Shown: positions 26,197 to 35,481 of the stretch, piece after piece
How the letters are laid out: each line of letters opens with the position of its first letter
Numbering within the stretch: position 1 is the stretch's first letter
Assembly (NCBI RefSeq): GCF_000721705.1
Contig: NZ_JOJL01000020.1
Location: 310,001-374,000 of the forward strand
Direction: 5' to 3'
Source: Actinoplanes subtropicus
Lineage (GTDB): Bacteria; Actinomycetota; Actinomycetes; Mycobacteriales; Micromonosporaceae
Length of the DNA stretch: 64,000 nucleotides
Translations under genes and position numbers: made by a program
Notes under the pieces: generated by a model
What the model was told of the DNA's origin: nothing
What the model saw: only the letters and a program-made list of their open reading frames with translations
Databases searched by the model: none

Positions 26197-29100
26197 GTGC
26201 AGGGGGGCGTGCTTGAGTTCAAGATGCTCGGACCGCTGGAGGTGTGGCGGGGGGACGTCCGCGTCTCGCTGCCGGGGCTTCGCGTGGAGCGGGCGTTGCT
26301 GGCTCTGCTGTTCGATGTGGACCGCACGGTCTCGCTGGGGCGGCTGATCGATGCGATCTGGGACGAGGCGCCGCCGGCGACCGCGCGCCGGCAGGTGCAG
26401 GACGTCGTCGCGCGGCTGCGGCGGTTGCTGTCCGGTCCTGGCGGCCCGCCGGCGGTGATCACCACGGAACCGGACGGCTACCGGCTCCACCTCGCGCCGC
26501 ACCGCCTGGACGCCGTCCTCTTCGCCGAGCTGGTCTCCGGCGCCGGGGAACGGGCCCAGGACGGCGCCGCGGCGCTGCGGAGTGCGCTGTCCCTGTGGCG
26601 GGCGCCGTTGCTCTCCGGGACGTGCGGCGCGGCGCTCGAGCCTGCCGCCCGCTCGTGGGACGAGCGACGGCTCAGCGCGATTCAGGACTGTGTTTCTCGG
26701 GAGGCCGAGACGGGTCACACGGCGGAGGCGATCAGCGAGCTGCAGTCGCTGGTGGCTGCCTTCCCGCTGCAGGAGCAGCTCGTGGTGCTGCTGATCCGGA
26801 TCATGGCGGGCGCAGGGCGCCGGGCCGAGGCGATCGAGGCCTATCTCGCGCTCCGCCGGCGGCTCGCCGAAGATCTTGGTCTCGACCCGGGACCGGAGGC
26901 CCGGCAGGCGTACGAGACATTGCTGCACGACAGCGACGGCCCGCGAACGACGCCCGCTTCCCGTAAGCCGGCGCGGTTCACCCTGCCCGCCGGCACGATG
27001 GCGTTCACCGGGCGCCGCGGCGAGCTCGATGCCATCGCCGCCGCCGCCCAGGACAGTGCGGTGGTCGCCATCCACGCCATCGACGGCATGCCCGGCGTCG
27101 GAAAAACCACGCTGGCCGTCCAGGCCGCACATCAGCTCGCCGGGCGCTTCCCGGATCGGCAGATCTTCATCGACCTGCACGCCCACGCCGCCGGCCGGCT
27201 GCCGGCCGACCCGGCCGACGCCCTGGCCGACCTGCTCACCGCGGACGGCGTCGACCCTCGCCAGCTGCCCGACAAAGTCGACGGGCGGGCCGCTCTGTGG
27301 CGCGACCGCCTTGCCGGTACCCGTACCGTCGTTGTCCTGGACAACGTGGCCAGCACCGCGCAGATCACTCCGCTGTTGCCCGGCAGCCCCGGGTGCCTGG
27401 TGCTGGTCACCTCGCGCCGCCGCCTGGCCGATCTGGCGGCCACCCACCTCTTCCTCGACATCCTTCCCGCCGCCGACGCGATAGCGATGTTCGAGCGGCT
27501 GGCTCCGCGCGCCGCCGGCCAGGCGGACGCGGTGGCCGAGATAGTGGAGGTCTGCGGCTACCTGCCGTTGGCGATAGCCATCACCGCCGGCCTCTTCGGC
27601 CGGCACACGTCCTGGACGCCGGCGCAGCTCATCACGGAGGTCCGCAAGCGCCGGTTGATCGCCACCGGCGAGTACGACACCGTCCAGGCGGCGTTCGACC
27701 TGTCCTATCACCATCTGCCCGAGCCGAGGCAGCGGTTCTTCCGCCTGCTCGGCCTGCACCCCGGCGTCGACATCGACGGCTACGCCGCAGCCGCGCTCAC
27801 CGGCGTGCCGTACCAGCAAGCACTGGACGAACTGGACGCCTTGTCCAACGATCACCTGATTGAGGAACCGGTCTACCGCCGGTACGGCATGCACGTCCTC
27901 ATCCGGGAGTACACCCACGCCCGGGCCACCGCCCTCGACCCGGCCGATGTCCGGGAACGGGCCGTACGGCGGCTGCTGGACTACTACCGGCACACCAGCA
28001 GCCAGGCCGACATGTACCTGACCCGGCACAGCCGACCGGCGGGCAGCGCCGCGCCGGTGCCGCCGGACTCCCCTGATCTGAGCAGCTGGGGTGAGGCGGC
28101 GGCGTGGCTGCGCACGGAGCGGCCGAACCTGCTCGCCGCGATCCGCCACGCCGCCGGCCGCCGCTGGGACCGGTACACGGTAGGGCTCACCGCGGGCGTC
28201 GCCGCCCTGCTCTACACCGACGGTCCGTGGACCTTGGCCGCCGACTTGCACCGCGCCGCCGCCGCGGCCGCCGAGCGATGCGATGACCGGCGTGGCCAGG
28301 CCGGCGCACTGTACGAGCTAGCGGCCATGCGTTGGCTGTCCGGGGACTATGCGGCCGCGGCCGACCTGCTGGAGCAGGCCCTGGGTCTGTATCGGGCGGC
28401 GGGCGACCTGCTCGGGCAGGCCAACACGCTGGACGAGTGGGGAGGCGTACGGTATCTGACCGCGGACTATCCGGGCGCGACCGACTTTCTGCGGCAGTCG
28501 CTCGAGCTGTACGAGGCCGTCGGGGACCTGCGTGGCGAGGCCTATGCCCGGCACGATCTCGGCGCCGTGCAGCACCAGTCCGGCGATTACGCCGGTGCGG
28601 ATGCCCAGCTGGCGCGGGCCCTGACGCTGCACCGCGCGGCCGGCAATCCGCACGGAGAGGCCCTCACGCTGAGCGAGCTGGGCGTCGTACGGTACCTGAC
28701 CGGGGATTATCCGGGTGCGACCGACCTGTCCGAGCGAGCGCTGAACCTCTACCGAACCCTCGGCAACCCGCGCGGACAGGCGATCAGCATGTACTTCCTC
28801 GGGACCGTGCGACGGCTGTCCGGGGACTGCGACGGTGCGGTCGAGTGGCTGGAGCAAGCCCTGAAGCTGCACCGGGCCATCGGCAACCGGCACGGGGTGG
28901 GAATGGCGTTGACGCAGTTGGGGGCGTCGTACTGCGGCGCCGGAGACTACCGCCGGGCCGAGGAACTCCTCCGGCAGGGGCAGCTGATCCTGCGGGAGGT
29001 CGGCGCTCCGGACGACGAGGCCGAAGCCCTGAATCACCTCGGCACCCTGCAGCGTCTCACCGCGCACCCCGGCCTGGCGCGTGCCTCGCATCAGGAGGCC

Positions 29101-29334
29101 CTCGCCATCGCCAACCGGATCGGGCTCCACCTGGAGGAGGCACACGGTCTGGAGGGCATCGGCCGCGCCGCCCTCGACCTCGGCGACACGGCCGACGCTC
29201 TGGCGCATCTGCGACAGGCTCTGGACATCTACACGCGGCTGGGCGTGACCGACGGCAACGCGCTCACCGCCGAGCTCGCCGTACTCACGCCGAAGGATGC
29301 CCGGCTGCGGAACGGCCTACAGGCAGGGGCATAA
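26197..29334 (+). CDS. SARP-family regulator with NB-ARC and TPR domains (AfsR-like)
   Basis: A protein of about 1045 residues. The OmpR-type DNA-binding domain (residues about 8-95, VERALLALLFDVDRTVSLGR) is followed by the bacterial transcriptional activator domain (about 100-250), an NB-ARC ATPase (Walker A GMPGVGKTT near 298-306; VVVLDNVAS as Walker B) and C-terminal TPR units of about 40 residues (about 690-1030, e.g. GDYAGADAQLARALTLHRAA). This is the AfsR layout; such proteins activate secondary-metabolite genes. GTG 26197 is the longest start; GTG 26209 (VLEFKMLGPLEV) is equally plausible. No biosynthetic genes are adjacent, so it may be orphan or pleiotropic. Confidence 0.93.
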   Translation: MQGGVLEFKMLGPLEVWRGDVRVSLPGLRVERALLALLFDVDRTVSLGRLIDAIWDEAPPATARRQVQDVVARLRRLLSGPGGPPAVITTEPDGYRLHLAPHRLDAVLFAELVSGAGERAQDGAAALRSALSLWRAPLLSGTCGAALEPAARSWDERRLSAIQDCVSREAETGHTAEAISELQSLVAAFPLQEQLVVLLIRIMAGAGRRAEAIEAYLALRRRLAEDLGLDPGPEARQAYETLLHDSDGPRTTPASRKPARFTLPAGTMAFTGRRGELDAIAAAAQDSAVVAIHAIDGMPGVGKTTLAVQAAHQLAGRFPDRQIFIDLHAHAAGRLPADPADALADLLTADGVDPRQLPDKVDGRAALWRDRLAGTRTVVVLDNVASTAQITPLLPGSPGCLVLVTSRRRLADLAATHLFLDILPAADAIAMFERLAPRAAGQADAVAEIVEVCGYLPLAIAITAGLFGRHTSWTPAQLITEVRKRRLIATGEYDTVQAAFDLSYHHLPEPRQRFFRLLGLHPGVDIDGYAAAALTGVPYQQALDELDALSNDHLIEEPVYRRYGMHVLIREYTHARATALDPADVRERAVRRLLDYYRHTSSQADMYLTRHSRPAGSAAPVPPDSPDLSSWGEAAAWLRTERPNLLAAIRHAAGRRWDRYTVGLTAGVAALLYTDGPWTLAADLHRAAAAAAERCDDRRGQAGALYELAAMRWLSGDYAAAADLLEQALGLYRAAGDLLGQANTLDEWGGVRYLTADYPGATDFLRQSLELYEAVGDLRGEAYARHDLGAVQHQSGDYAGADAQLARALTLHRAAGNPHGEALTLSELGVVRYLTGDYPGATDLSERALNLYRTLGNPRGQAISMYFLGTVRRLSGDCDGAVEWLEQALKLHRAIGNRHGVGMALTQLGASYCGAGDYRRAEELLRQGQLILREVGAPDDEAEALNHLGTLQRLTAHPGLARASHQEALAIANRIGLHLEEAHGLEGIGRAALDLGDTADALAHLRQALDIYTRLGVTDGNALTAELAVLTPKDARLRNGLQAGA

Positions 29335-29562
29335 GGTCTGGGCCCCCGGCAAGGCTGGTACGCGTCCAAGACTCGGTCGCCGGCGTTCGTGGTCGCGGAC
29401 GGTGCGCCGGCATCGGCTGATCCAGGACAGGGTGTTCCGCCACCGCCGACGAGGGCCGCCCGGGGACGGGGAAGCCGCGTACGGCTTCCTGGAGGTCCTG
29501 GTACCGTCCTGCCCGAACTCCACGCCGGTGGAATCCTGGTCGTCGACCGCGGCTCGTCGCCT

Positions 29563-29730
29563 CGCAACGATGCGAATGGGAACGACACCGTGTTCATGCT
29601 GACCTGGGACGACTGGGGCGGGTTCGACGACCACCAGATCACCCCGAACCTCGAACACACCCCGGACGGGATACAACTCGCCTACGGACCCCGCGTACCC
29701 CTGATCATGTTCGATGAGACCCGGTGGATC
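29563..29730 (+). pseudogene. Scrap of a phosphoesterase/phospholipase C gene
   Basis: The plus strand reads NGNDTVFMLTWDDWGGFDDH, then GIQLAYGPRVPLIMF. This matches the conserved late region of PF04185 phosphoesterases (usually TWDDWGGFYDHV...GLSYGFRVPLIVISP). No other part of this large enzyme is present on either side. It lies between the SARP gene and a convergent dienelactone-hydrolase-like gene and is clearly a relic. Confidence 0.6.
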
Positions 29731-29802
29731 TCTTCCGCCAGCCGGTCTGACCTGCACGCCAGGGATCGGCCGCCTCCGCATGAGGTGGAGTTGATCGAGG
29801 GC

Positions 29803-30609
29803 TCAGTCGGTGTTGAGCCGCTGCCGCAGGAACTCGACGACCTCGTCACGGGCTGCTTTCGCCGGATGGCCCGGGACATCGCGAACCTCCTCGGTCAGCA
29901 CCGAGTGGGCGTTGGTGGGAAAGCCGCCCGGATTGCCGGGCGAGGAGTCGAGCTCGATCACCCGGAAGGCATCACCCAGCCGGTCGGCGATGGTGCGGAA
30001 GCGCTCGGCCGGTACGGCTCGGTCCCGCGAGAAACGCAGGCCGAGCCCGCAGACCTCGCCGTTGGCGGCCCGCTCGGCGACGCGGTCGAACTCGGCGGAG
30101 CTCATGGTGGGGTCGGCGCGCCGGCGCCGGGAGATCGGGAACGGCGTGGCGGGCTGGCTGAGCACGGAGGCGGCCACCGCCCCGTCGACCGCGGCGGCCA
30201 GGGCAAAACCCCCGGTGAAGCACATGCCGATCACGCCGACCCCGCGGCCGGGGGTGCGGGCGGCCAGGTCGGCGGCTACGGCGCGCAGGAAGTCGGTGAT
30301 CGGCCGGTGTGCGCCCACGGCGAAGGCACGGAACTCATGGGAGACACACAACCGTGCTGCCGTACGGGCGATGTAGCCGCCTGAGGCCGCGCGGCCCGGT
30401 GTCCCGAAGGGCGACGGCACGACCACCGTGAAGCCCTGCTCGACCAGGTGGTCGGCGAGCCCCAGAACGGCCGGCGTGATCCCCGGAATCTCCGGGATCA
30501 GTACCACCCCAGGACCTTCGCCACGCTCGAAGCAGTCGTAGGTCAGCCCGCCGCCGGAGAACGGCGCGCGGCTCCATCCGTCGAGAGTTCCGGTCGGCGC
30601 CTGCACCAT
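29803..30609 (-). CDS. Dienelactone hydrolase family protein
   Basis: A 268-residue alpha/beta hydrolase. The nucleophile elbow is GMCFTGG (near residue 127), with Cys as expected for dienelactone hydrolases. The oxyanion region GVVLIPEIPGI lies near 34-44. The catalytic acid and His are expected later; a histidine is present in PTNAHSVLTEE near the C-terminus. The start is the ATG at 30609 (MVQAPTGTLDGW). The family hydrolyses cyclic enol-lactones or related esters in aromatic degradation, but many members have unknown substrates. Its neighbours are relics and give no further hint. Confidence 0.85.
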   Translation of the reverse strand: MVQAPTGTLDGWSRAPFSGGGLTYDCFERGEGPGVVLIPEIPGITPAVLGLADHLVEQGFTVVVPSPFGTPGRAASGGYIARTAARLCVSHEFRAFAVGAHRPITDFLRAVAADLAARTPGRGVGVIGMCFTGGFALAAAVDGAVAASVLSQPATPFPISRRRRADPTMSSAEFDRVAERAANGEVCGLGLRFSRDRAVPAERFRTIADRLGDAFRVIELDSSPGNPGGFPTNAHSVLTEEVRDVPGHPAKAARDEVVEFLRQRLNTD

Positions 30610-30837
30610 GGCCTCAACCTACTCGGTACGGCGGCGCGACACCTCATCCCTGCTGCGGCACAGCAGCGTCACCGACCACGCCGGCCACAGGCTGCGACTT
30701 GAACCGGACCAGCCGAGCGTTCCACGAGCTCTTCGCCGACGCAGCCGGTCAATGACAGCATCGGGATCTGGCGCAGTGTCTGCGCGATGGCCAGCGGGGC
30801 CGTCACGCTGCGTGCTGTCCTGTACTGGTCCGGTGCG

Positions 30838-31378
30838 CTGGCACGGCGACGGCGCCTACCTGACAAGCGTGCCGCTGCTCGCGGCACCCTTCCCGGTCAC
30901 CCGGATCGGTTCGGCCGCCCTGGGGGAACTGCGGCAGAGTTGCCCCGACGAGGAGGACTTCGACGACCTGCACCGACGGAGGGGGACGGCCGGTCGACGC
31001 GGCATTCACGCTCACCTACGTCGTAGACGGCAACGTGCTGGGGGACCTGCCGGCCGGCGGGTACGCCTTCGGTCGAGGGCGGACGGGCCCGTTGTCCTCC
31101 GGGCCGGCCGAACTGTGGGACAGCAGCAGTTGGCTGGCGCCGACGTTCACCCGGCTGGCTCTCGGCCGGTACCAGTCGTGCTTCCCGGCCTCACCGGCTG
31201 GGGAGGGCACGCCCTGGCCGCCGCGATGGGTGCGGGCCCGATCTACTGCGCAGTGGCGGGTTGGTGGCCGGTTGGGGCCGACCTGGCGGTGACGGTCGAG
31301 TGCTACGACATCGTCACGTCAGCCCCTGCCGAAGCCCCGCCCGAGACCGGCCTGGTCACCGCGGGGTACACGGCCTGA
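30838..31378 (+). pseudogene. Decayed secreted protein gene
   Basis: Three frames carry pieces of one protein: RWHGDGAYLTSVPLLAAPFP (about 30838-30960), AFTLTYVVDGNVLGDLPAGG (31004 onward), and GWGGHALAAAMGAGPIYCAV with ADLAVTVECYDIVTSAPAE, ending at 31378. The last part has the GGHxxxxxxGxxxxYCxVxxWxxxGxDxxVxVxCYD rhythm of an actinobacterial secreted beta-sandwich repeat. At least two frameshifts separate the parts and no start or signal peptide is clear. Its 3' end overlaps, in antisense, the end of the large regulator at 31319. Confidence 0.5.
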
Positions 31379-34300
31379 GGGCGCCGTCGCCCCGCGCGGC
31401 GCCGGCATCGGGGCCGGAGCCACGCCGAGGTCGGCCATCAGCAGGACATATCGGCGGTACCGGCGCCCCGCCTCTCCGTGCCGGCCCGCGTCCCGCAGCA
31501 CGCCCACCAGCCGCAGGTGCGCGGTCTCGTCGTACGGGTCGTGTTCGAGGAGGCGCAGCAGGTGCTCCACCACCTCGTCCACATCGGACACCGCCAGCGC
31601 GAGGTCGGCGAGGGTGCGCAACACGTGCAGGTACCGCGCCCGGGCCCGCTCGCGCAGCGGGGCGGCCCAGTCGAGGTACGGGTCGTCGTGCAGGAAGTCA
31701 CCGCGGTACCCGGTCGCCGCGTCGCGCAGGGCCTCCCGCGCGTTCGTCTCTTGTGGATGGCGCAGCGCGTGGCCCGTCGCGCTCAAGAAGTCGAGCACGT
31801 CAACCTCGAGGGCGCCGAGCCCGACGCTTGCCTTGTCGGCGCGGACGAAATGGTCGGGCGGAAAGCGCCGGCCCGGGTCGAGCACGGTGCGCACCGTGGA
31901 CAGCGCGACGGACAGCCGGTTGGCCGTGCGCGCCGGTGGTTCGTCCGGCCACAACGCCTGCGCGACGCTCTCCCGCGCCACCATTCGGCCGTGCTGGGTG
32001 ACGAGCAGCTTCAGCAGGTCACGGGCTTTGCGAGAGCGCCACTCCTCGACGCTTACCGGGGTGCCGTTACGCAGCAGCGCGAACCCGCCGAGCGTGCGCA
32101 GCCGCACGGACGGAGGCGCGTCGGCAGTGGCGAGCCAGCGCAGCGGTCCCGCGGCGTGCGGACCCTGGTCGACCGGTACCCCTGCGCGCCGCAGCGCCCG
32201 CTCCGCCGTGCCGCTCGGCGCACCGGCCAGGCGAGCGCGCAGGTACGCGTTGGTGAGGGTGCCCAGTTCGCTCCCGGTACCCCGCCACACGTCAGCGGCC
32301 TGGGCGAGCAGTTCGTCGCGGCGTGGTGCCGGCTCGGTCAGCGCGCACAGTTCGAGCGCCTCGGCAAGGCGGGCGCGGCGCAGCGGACGGCCCGCCGACT
32401 CGGCGGCGCCCTTGCCGTGCCGCGCCGCCTCTTCCGGTCGCCCGTGGACGAGCGCCACCCACCCGGCCGCGAGCATAGCCTCCACTTCGGACAGCCCGGG
32501 TCCATGCTCCAGCGCGGCGCGCACCAGCTCCTCGGAGCGGTCGAGATCCTCATCCACCAGTACCCGCGCCAACCCTGCCCGGGCGGGTACCGTCCCCTGC
32601 ACGTCACCAGAGTCCTGGGTGTAGGTCAACGCGTGCTCGTAGCCCAGCCGCGCCCGGGCCAGCTCACCGCGTACCCGGTGGATGTCCGCGAGGCGCATCA
32701 ACGGGTATGCCAGGCCGTGGCTGCCCATCTCCCGATAGCTGGCGGCGGCCGCGGTGAAGTCCGCCGCGGCCTCGGCCAGCCGGCCCAGGCCGAGGTAGGC
32801 CAGCCCCCGGTTGTGCACGGCGAGCGCCTGGAAGAAGGCGTACCCGGTGACTTCGGCCAGCCCGATCACCTCGCCGCAGGCGTCGACCGCCGCGTCCAGG
32901 CGCCCCTCCTCCAGAACCCGCGATGCCAGATTGTTCCGGATGCGCAGCAGGGCCAGGACGTCGCCGCAGCGCCGGGCGGCTCGCTCGGCCTCCCGGTAGT
33001 GGTCGAGGTTGGCCTGCTCGTCGCCGTCCATCGCGGCGACCAGCGCGGCGGAGGTGTGCGCGAGCGCGAGCGCGCCGTCGTCGGCACTGGCCGCTGCGTG
33101 TCGCAGCGCCTGCGCCGCGGCGGCACGGCACGCCTCGTGCTCCTGGCGCAGCCAGTGCACGGCCGCGGCCCAGCCGGCCAGCCGGGCCTGGTCGGCCGGG
33201 GGTGCGCCGGCATCGGCCTGCCCAGCACACAGCACGTCCAGCGCCTCAACCAGCTCGCCCCGCAGGTAGTGGATGGCGCCCATCCGCCAGGCGAGGGCGG
33301 CACCCGGCGCCGCCGTGCCGCCGGCAACGCCCGACGCCGCGGCTGCTCGGCGCAGGTCGGCCAGCGCGCCCGTCCAATCACCGCGCACCTGCCGGCACTC
33401 CCCCGACAACCGGTGCAGTCCGGCGTCCACCAGCGGCGCGGGCAGCTGCGCCACCGCGGCGGCCACGTCGGCGGGGTACCCAGCGGCGAGCGCCGCGACA
33501 CCGTGCTGATGCAGGAAGGCGGCGAGGGTACCCGCGTCCAGCCCGCGCGCCACGCGCAGCGCGTCGCCGAGCCGTCCCTGCGCGACGAACCAGTCCAGGG
33601 CGGCTCGCCGCACCGGGACGGCGCCCGGCGCTGCCTCGTTTTCCGGGTGCGCCGCGCGCAACAGCGGGGGTACCGCGTACCGCCCATCCTCCAGCGGCTG
33701 CAGCAGCCCCTGGCGGACGAGGCGGCGCAACGCCGGTCCGGACAGCGCCAGGCCAGCCGCGCCGCACCATTCGGCGGCGAACGCGGGCAGCCCGGCGACC
33801 AGCGGCAGCAGGTTGCGCAGCGGTTCGGCGTACGCCTGGACGACCTCGCAGAGCACGTCGTCAGCCGGGCGACCGCCGGGGCTCGCGAGGGCCGCCAGCC
33901 AGGCCGGCCGCTCGGCGCCGGGTAGCCGGGCGAGTGCGTCGGCGAGCAGCCGCACGGCACCCGGCCAGCCGCCGGTGAGCCGGTGCACCGATCCGGCAGC
34001 GTCAACAGTGGACTCCGTACAGAGCAAGCACGCCACGAGTGCGGCGGTCTCGGCCGGCGTGAACGCCAGGTGCGCCGCGTCGAGGTCGGCGACCAGTCCC
34101 TGGCCGCGCAGCCGGCCAAGGTCGACCGGGGCGTCCGCCCGGACGGCGAGCATCAGGCGCAGCCCGGGCGGCGCCTGACGGCACAGCGACTCCAGGACGG
34201 CGGCGCCCGCGCTGCCGACCGGCAGGCGGTCGGCGTCGTCCAGGACCAAGACGCGGGTGCCAGCGCCGTCCAGCACGTCGGCCAGCCGCCCCGCCACGGC

Positions 34301-34633
34301 CTCCGTGGTGGCCGCCGAGCCGGCCTGCGGTCCGGGCGCGGCAAACCACAGATCGCCGGGCAGTTCGTGGCCGAGCGCGCGCAGCAGCCCGGCGACCAGG
34401 GTGGCGGGTTCCCGGTCGCTGTCGTCGACGGTGTACCACGCCGCGCCCCGCGCCCGGGCCCAGTCGGCGAGCTGCGTCGTCTTCCCGTACCCGGGTCCGG
34501 CGCAGACCAGTGTCACGGGTCGGGTGCTGGCGTCGTCGAGCCGGCGCAAGACCTGCGGCCGGTCCAGGTGCGTCGGGTCCCGGCCGGGTATGCGGCGCTT
34601 GTGCCGCGCCGCATACCCGGTTGTCTCGTCCAT
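31319..34633 (-). CDS. Large regulator: N-terminal STAND ATPase, C-terminal SARP domain
   Basis: An 1104-residue protein. The N-terminus is a MalT/LAL-type STAND ATPase with Walker A AGPGYGKTT (45-53) and Walker B VLVLDDADR (near 128-136). A long TPR-like helical middle follows (VTGYAFFQALAVHNRGLAYL). The C-terminal 270 residues hold an OmpR/SARP winged helix (VRLRTLGGFALLRNGTPVSV, RKARDLLKLLVTQHG) and a bacterial transcriptional activator domain (ARARYLHVLRTLADLALAVS). The DNA-binding part is C-terminal, the reverse of AfsR. The frame is unbroken. The last 60 bp lie antisense to the end of a decayed gene. Targets are unknown. Confidence 0.9.
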   Translation of the reverse strand: MDETTGYAARHKRRIPGRDPTHLDRPQVLRRLDDASTRPVTLVCAGPGYGKTTQLADWARARGAAWYTVDDSDREPATLVAGLLRALGHELPGDLWFAAPGPQAGSAATTEAVAGRLADVLDGAGTRVLVLDDADRLPVGSAGAAVLESLCRQAPPGLRLMLAVRADAPVDLGRLRGQGLVADLDAAHLAFTPAETAALVACLLCTESTVDAAGSVHRLTGGWPGAVRLLADALARLPGAERPAWLAALASPGGRPADDVLCEVVQAYAEPLRNLLPLVAGLPAFAAEWCGAAGLALSGPALRRLVRQGLLQPLEDGRYAVPPLLRAAHPENEAAPGAVPVRRAALDWFVAQGRLGDALRVARGLDAGTLAAFLHQHGVAALAAGYPADVAAAVAQLPAPLVDAGLHRLSGECRQVRGDWTGALADLRRAAAASGVAGGTAAPGAALAWRMGAIHYLRGELVEALDVLCAGQADAGAPPADQARLAGWAAAVHWLRQEHEACRAAAAQALRHAAASADDGALALAHTSAALVAAMDGDEQANLDHYREAERAARRCGDVLALLRIRNNLASRVLEEGRLDAAVDACGEVIGLAEVTGYAFFQALAVHNRGLAYLGLGRLAEAAADFTAAAASYREMGSHGLAYPLMRLADIHRVRGELARARLGYEHALTYTQDSGDVQGTVPARAGLARVLVDEDLDRSEELVRAALEHGPGLSEVEAMLAAGWVALVHGRPEEAARHGKGAAESAGRPLRRARLAEALELCALTEPAPRRDELLAQAADVWRGTGSELGTLTNAYLRARLAGAPSGTAERALRRAGVPVDQGPHAAGPLRWLATADAPPSVRLRTLGGFALLRNGTPVSVEEWRSRKARDLLKLLVTQHGRMVARESVAQALWPDEPPARTANRLSVALSTVRTVLDPGRRFPPDHFVRADKASVGLGALEVDVLDFLSATGHALRHPQETNAREALRDAATGYRGDFLHDDPYLDWAAPLRERARARYLHVLRTLADLALAVSDVDEVVEHLLRLLEHDPYDETAHLRLVGVLRDAGRHGEAGRRYRRYVLLMADLGVAPAPMPAPRGATAPSGRVPRGDQAGLGRGFGRG

Positions 34634-34675
34634 GCCCGCACGGTACCGAGCCGACGCACACCGTGCGAAGCTGCA

Positions 34676-35329
34676 TCAAGCCGCCTGACTATGGGGGCAC
34701 GATGAACTCCACGGGAAGGAAATCGCCCCAGCCGGTGACCCACGGCGGGCGGCGGGCCGGCTCGACCCGCCGACGTGAATCGGCAGGGTGGTCACGCCGT
34801 ACGGCTTCGGGAAGCTGCACAAGGCCTCGAAATCGAAGAACTCGCCGTGGAAACTGACGCCCTCCGCGCCACCGGACCACAGCAGGCGCAGCACGTCGAT
34901 CGCCTCGTCGGCGCGCCGGCCCCGGGAGCGGAAGTCGACACCCACCGCCCGCGCCTCGCCGGGCAGGCTGCCCAACCCTACGGTCAACAACCGCATCCGT
35001 CCCCTGGAGAGCAGGTCGATGGTGGCGAGGCGCTTCGCCAGCACGACCGGGTGCTGGTACGGCACCAACAGCACACCGGTACCAAGCAGAATGCGGCTGG
35101 TCGCGGCCGCGACGAAACTCAGCGCGTCGAGCGGGTCGACCAACGGCAGGTCCGGCGGCAACTCCATCGAGCCGAGCACCGCGCCGCGGTAAAGCGCCAC
35201 ATGCTCGGGCATGTACAGCGCCTCGAAGCCGCATGCTTCCGCGTGACGTGCATAGGCGACCATATGCTCAGGATCCACGCCGAGCGAAGCAGTACCGTAA
35301 CTGATAGCGAACTTCAAACCGATCTCCAT
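34676..35329 (-). pseudogene. C-terminally truncated LLM-class (F420-type) oxidoreductase
   Basis: From the ATG at 35329 the protein reads EIGLKFAISYGTASLGVDPE, YMPEHVALYRGAVLGSM, GTGVLLVPYQHPVVLAKRLA, then PIHVGGSSRPAARR. This is a normal TIM-barrel luciferase-like monooxygenase up to the HVGG motif. The next residues are out of pattern; the adjacent frame (VTGWGDFLPVEF) fits slightly better before stopping. The whole is 217 residues against roughly 280-300 for the family, so the last beta/alpha units and part of the F420 site are lost. The enzyme is probably inactive. Confidence 0.7.
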
Positions 35330-35481
35330 CGTCCGGCAGGTATAGGACGTCAGGGACGTTAAAGGTTGCCGTCGACGTCAAGGCAACGAAATCGGCGGGC
35401 CGGCCGGTTGGGGTGTCGACGTGCGGCTGAGTGGACCGGCTGTCCTGGATGAACGATCATCAGGGTGTGACCGGAGTAGGT

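Noticed and set aside
26119..28251. Long minus-strand frame (710 codons)
   Set aside because: It is antisense to the SARP regulator; composition is typical of antisense GC-rich DNA.
31478..33925. Long plus-strand frame (815 codons)
   Set aside because: It is fully antisense to the STAND-SARP gene, Arg/Gly/Pro-rich and without domains; high GC keeps this frame open.
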